DNA of 16,738 nt from contig CALFIT010000193.1 of NCBI GenBank assembly GCA_937877465.1, positions 1 through 16,738 of the forward strand, given 5' to 3'. This stretch comes from an uncultured Bacteroidales bacterium. GTDB lineage: Bacteria > Bacteroidota > Bacteroidia > Bacteroidales > F082. The notes beneath the pieces are model-generated. The model saw only the letters and a list, made by a program, of their open reading frames with translations. It was not told where the DNA came from and searched no databases. Numbering within the stretch: position 1 is the stretch's first letter; every line of letters starts with the position of its first letter. The position numbers and the translations under genes are program-made. Shown in pieces: positions 14,662-16,738 of the stretch.

Positions 14662-14717
14662 AAAAAAAGTTTGGCGCAAAACTACGCGCCAAACCTTATC
14701 TTGTAGTGACAAAAAAT
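14661..14717 (-). terminator. Structured 3' element, copy 2 (conserved-loop hairpin)
   Basis: Minus strand: T-run, GTCACTACAA (14701-14710), 7 nt, stem TTTGGCGC/GCGCCAAA around the loop GTAGTTTT (14678-14685), then seven T residues: a good intrinsic terminator 17 nt after the 46-aa peptide stop. Same layout and spacing as copy 1 at 13740, with compensated stem changes. ACUAC in the leader part could pair with GUAGU of the loop. Confidence 0.85.
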
Positions 14718-14727
14718 GTCGGCAATG

Positions 14728-14868
14728 TCAGTCACCGTATTTCCTGTGATTCCAGTGGTCCCAATGGCTGCCTTCCATCCACGAGCGATAGTTGGAGTCT
14801 TTCTCCTTTTTCCTCTCCTCGCGGAAGAAGATGACGCCAAACACTACTATGATGCCTATCCAAATCAT
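14728..14868 (-). CDS. 46-aa single-pass membrane peptide (paralog of the one at 13808)
   Basis: Unknown. MIWIGIIVVFGVIFF is the hydrophobic segment, then basic/acidic REERKKEK, YRSWM at 27-31 exactly as in its paralog, and a Trp/His-rich tail (SHWDHWNHRKYGD). ATG 14868 is preferred to the longer frame up to 14961, because the promoter (-7 at 14887-14894) lies inside that extension and because the shorter form aligns residue for residue with the paralog. The leader has AGAAAGGA as in cassette 1. Bounded upstream by a 100-bp repeat and downstream by the structured element. The tails differ completely after residue 31, so the conserved part is the membrane segment plus YRSWM. Confidence 0.75.
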   Translation of the reverse strand: MIWIGIIVVFGVIFFREERKKEKDSNYRSWMEGSHWDHWNHRKYGD

Positions 14869-14886
14869 TATTTTCCTTTCTGCCCG

Positions 14887-14915
14887 CAAATGTACGCTTT
14901 TTTTCGTATTGCCAA
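14887..14915 (-). promoter_or_regulatory. Promoter of the 46-aa peptide
   Basis: TTG, 18 nt, TACATTTG on the minus strand, about 19 nt before the ATG; a full match to the Bacteroidetes consensus. Confidence 0.75.
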
Positions 14916-14924
14916 CAGGTTGCC

Positions 14925-15024
14925 TCGTTTTCTTTACACGAATTTCCATCAAATTGGTCACGAATTTCCATAAATGACAATTAATGACAATTCGTGATAA
15001 ATTGGTGATAATTTATGTTTTAAA
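14925..15024. repeat. 100-bp direct repeat, copy 1
   Basis: About 95 of 100 positions match copy 2 at 16556-16655, same orientation. It contains CACGAATTTCCATAAA-type words twice, two ATGACAATTA words, and an inverted pair CACGAATT/AATTCGTG. It sits immediately upstream of the 46-aa peptide promoter and downstream of the 459-aa gene. Confidence 0.92.
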
Positions 15025-15086
15025 AGAAAAAACATTATTTCGGCCATTCCCAACAAAAGGGCATTTGGGCAACTTATACGCGCCAC

Positions 15087-16466
15087 TCACATTCCATGCC
15101 TAATCAAAATGTCGTCATTATTGTCGTTTTCCCTATTCGACAAGCATAAGGAAAACGCCGTTTCCAAAGATTGCGCTTGTCTTTCGCTAAGCATAATGCC
15201 CGAATGGCCTTTACGCCACTGGTAATCTGGCACTGCCTTTTCGAGTTCTTCTGTGCTCATCAAAGGCGAAACCTTGGGGTTGATGACTGCGTTGGGATAT
15301 AAATCCATGTAATAAACCACTCTCTTTTTCCCACTCCAATCTTCGCTCTGGTACGGACGCGACCCAAACACGCCAGACATGACGACTCCTGTGTTCGCTC
15401 CATCACCCACTCTGACAAGATAGAATCGGTCGCCCATCTTGGCCTTTTCCCATTCAAACACGCTCCAATTGAACCAACCTTCAAACATCTCAATCATGCC
15501 ATCGACAAAACCGTCTTCAGTGACACTTGAGAACCTCGGATTCCACATAAGTACAAAAGTGCTTTGTTTGGCATCATAGCCACACCCGGGAAAGCCGGGG
15601 CGGTAAAACAAATCGTCGGGCTGAAAGCGTTTCGCCACATTCATCATGTTTCGGACATCATCGACATTGAGTTCGTCACAAACGCGATACTGACATTCGT
15701 CGATGCGCGAAAATTTCTTATTCAGAATGGTCTTCCCAAAATCCTTAAAATGAATCAATACCGTTTCATCCCTATCCATATCGACAAAGCCGACGAGGTC
15801 GTCGTAGGTGACAATCTCAAAATCATTCAACCGATTGTCCTCAATGGAAATCAGCGAAACGCCAAGTGGTCTGTCATCCCCATTGTCGGGATTCTGGATG
15901 CAAAGCCTTGATTTCGTGGTTTCTGCATCATGGAAATTCCATTGGATATGGACAAAATAATCAAGCAATTCACCGAACGATTTCTTGCTTGGTTTTTGCA
16001 ATTCTACGCCAAATTCACGCAGGATATTGATTCCTATGCAAAACGGGAAGAACAATCCACTCATGACCACCTCGGCTCCTGATTGTCGAGCCATCGCGCA
16101 CATCATTTTTCGAGAAAAATTCATCTGCGCATAGACCCACTTCTTGCCATATGTCTCGTATGGATTAGTAATGGCGATTTCGTCTTCCGCAACAGGTTCT
16201 GCCCCTGTCAAAGCAGACATGGCATCAATAGCAACGGGAAACAATTCGTAATCCGCAACAGACGAACAAGTCATAATACGCACCTCGTAGCCTTCTTTAG
16301 TCTGATTGACCTCAATGCCTCGAAGTGCCGCGTCCATCAAGCCAAATTTCAAAGACGGAAAATTGCTTGAAACGACCACAATTCTTTCTCCATGATCAGC
16401 AATCTTTTGAAACACTTTTTCAGGTTCGATGGTGTTCTGAGTTGTAAAACTTACGCAATAGCTCAT
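15087..16466 (-). CDS. Unknown 459-aa protein, two-part architecture
   Basis: No confident family. Soluble, no signal peptide. Residues 1-160 (MSYCVSFTTQNTIEPEKVF, ITNPYETYGKKWVYAQMNFSR, VVMSGLFFPFCIG) vaguely recall DUF4299-type proteins. The C-terminal part, about 335-445 (FNWSVFEWEKAKMGDRFYLVRVG, GVVMSGVFGSRPY, DWSGKKRVVYYMDLYPNAVINP, WRKGHSGIML), looks like a separate beta-rich module, perhaps PUA/EVE-like; the conserved-looking GDRFYLVRVG...G.V.SG.F pattern suggests this, but it is an impression. The start at 16466 follows the -7 box at 16506-16513 by about 40 nt. It shares its promoter module with the 102-aa gene and is bracketed by the 100-bp repeats, so it may behave as a cassette. 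Possible immunity, defence or stress role. Confidence 0.8.
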   Translation of the reverse strand: MSYCVSFTTQNTIEPEKVFQKIADHGERIVVVSSNFPSLKFGLMDAALRGIEVNQTKEGYEVRIMTCSSVADYELFPVAIDAMSALTGAEPVAEDEIAITNPYETYGKKWVYAQMNFSRKMMCAMARQSGAEVVMSGLFFPFCIGINILREFGVELQKPSKKSFGELLDYFVHIQWNFHDAETTKSRLCIQNPDNGDDRPLGVSLISIEDNRLNDFEIVTYDDLVGFVDMDRDETVLIHFKDFGKTILNKKFSRIDECQYRVCDELNVDDVRNMMNVAKRFQPDDLFYRPGFPGCGYDAKQSTFVLMWNPRFSSVTEDGFVDGMIEMFEGWFNWSVFEWEKAKMGDRFYLVRVGDGANTGVVMSGVFGSRPYQSEDWSGKKRVVYYMDLYPNAVINPKVSPLMSTEELEKAVPDYQWRKGHSGIMLSERQAQSLETAFSLCLSNRENDNNDDILIRHGM

Positions 16467-16505
16467 AATCGATTCGTTTTTAGATTAAACTTTTGGTAAA
16501 CGCTG

Positions 16506-16541
16506 CAAAGATAGTGCTTTGTTGTTCCATATCGTGGTACA
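16506..16541 (-). promoter_or_regulatory. Shared promoter module, copy c (459-aa gene)
   Basis: Minus strand block TGTACCACGATATGGAACAA (within 16521-16541), 7 nt, TATCTTTG (16506-16513), GCAGCG. Identical in layout to copy b at 14392-14427, with one base change in the 21-bp block. Confidence 0.65.
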
Positions 16542-16555
16542 TGTTCAAACTATTT

Positions 16556-16655
16556 TCGTTTTCTTTACACGAATTTCCATAAAATTGGTCACGAATTTCC
16601 ATAAATGACAATTAATGACAATTCGTGATAAATTATTGGTAATTAATGTTTTAAA
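16556..16655. repeat. 100-bp direct repeat, copy 2
   Basis: Partner of 14925-15024, same orientation, about 5 mismatches per 100. Lies upstream of the 459-aa gene promoter module and just after the stop of the edge gene. Confidence 0.92.
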
Positions 16656-16674
16656 ACAACAATATTTCATTCAA

Positions 16675-16738
16675 TTAGGTTTGATACATTCTCGCCGAGT
16701 CCTCGTGCCATTGCCGGATTTCGTCGGCAAGCCATTGG
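16675..16738 (-). CDS. C-terminal end of an unknown gene cut by the window edge
   Basis: The frame open from the right edge encodes QWLADEIRQWHEDSARMYQT and stops at TAA (16675-16677). The GC-rich codons and the amphipathic helix pattern, ending just before the AT-rich repeat, support a real tail. The family cannot be named from 20 residues. Confidence 0.5.
   Translation of the reverse strand, partial: QWLADEIRQWHEDSARMYQT

Overview
The window looks like a chromosomal stretch of a Bacteroidales bacterium (Prevotella/Bacteroides-like, probably gut or rumen). The reasons are: a secreted LacZ-type GH2 enzyme with extra C-terminal carbohydrate-binding modules; repeated Bacteroidetes-type promoters (TTG, 18-19 nt, TAnnTTTG); a TGS/uridine-kinase-like fusion protein; and many short palindromic spacers. 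Every gene I can support is on the minus strand, so transcription runs from high to low coordinates. The genus is inference.

Right part (about 13.4-16.7 kb) is accessory and repeat-rich. It holds the tail of an unknown gene at the edge, a 459-aa two-part unknown protein between two ~100-bp direct repeats (about 95% identical), a 46-aa membrane peptide, a 102-aa acidic unknown protein and a 50-aa membrane peptide. The two peptides are paralogs. Each sits in its own cassette: promoter, AGAAAGGA leader, gene, then a 3' hairpin with a conserved loop, compensated stem and possible pseudoknot. The 459-aa and 102-aa genes share a second promoter module with a conserved 21-bp block.

Middle (9.3-13.4 kb) is a defence-like operon: higB toxin, higA antitoxin, then a 904-aa single-chain adenine methyltransferase that probably also carries a nuclease (type IIG-like). 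higB has an almost leaderless promoter, and higA has a strong Shine-Dalgarno overlapping the higB stop. The methyltransferase gene is mosaic: its post-NPPY segment is far more AT-rich, and it carries two in-frame repeat arrays. A 161-aa unknown gene lies downstream.

Left part (1-9.05 kb) is housekeeping and metabolism: recA, a TPR lipoprotein, a TGS/uridine-kinase-like protein, nadE, a hot-dog thioesterase, and the secreted beta-galactosidase, which runs off the left edge. nadE and the thioesterase are 6 nt apart and surely cotranscribed.

A recurring theme is short palindromic or tandem repeats of several families. They fill spacers and in three places are kept in frame inside genes, much as the Rickettsia palindromic elements do. 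No rRNA, tRNA, transposase or CRISPR array was seen.
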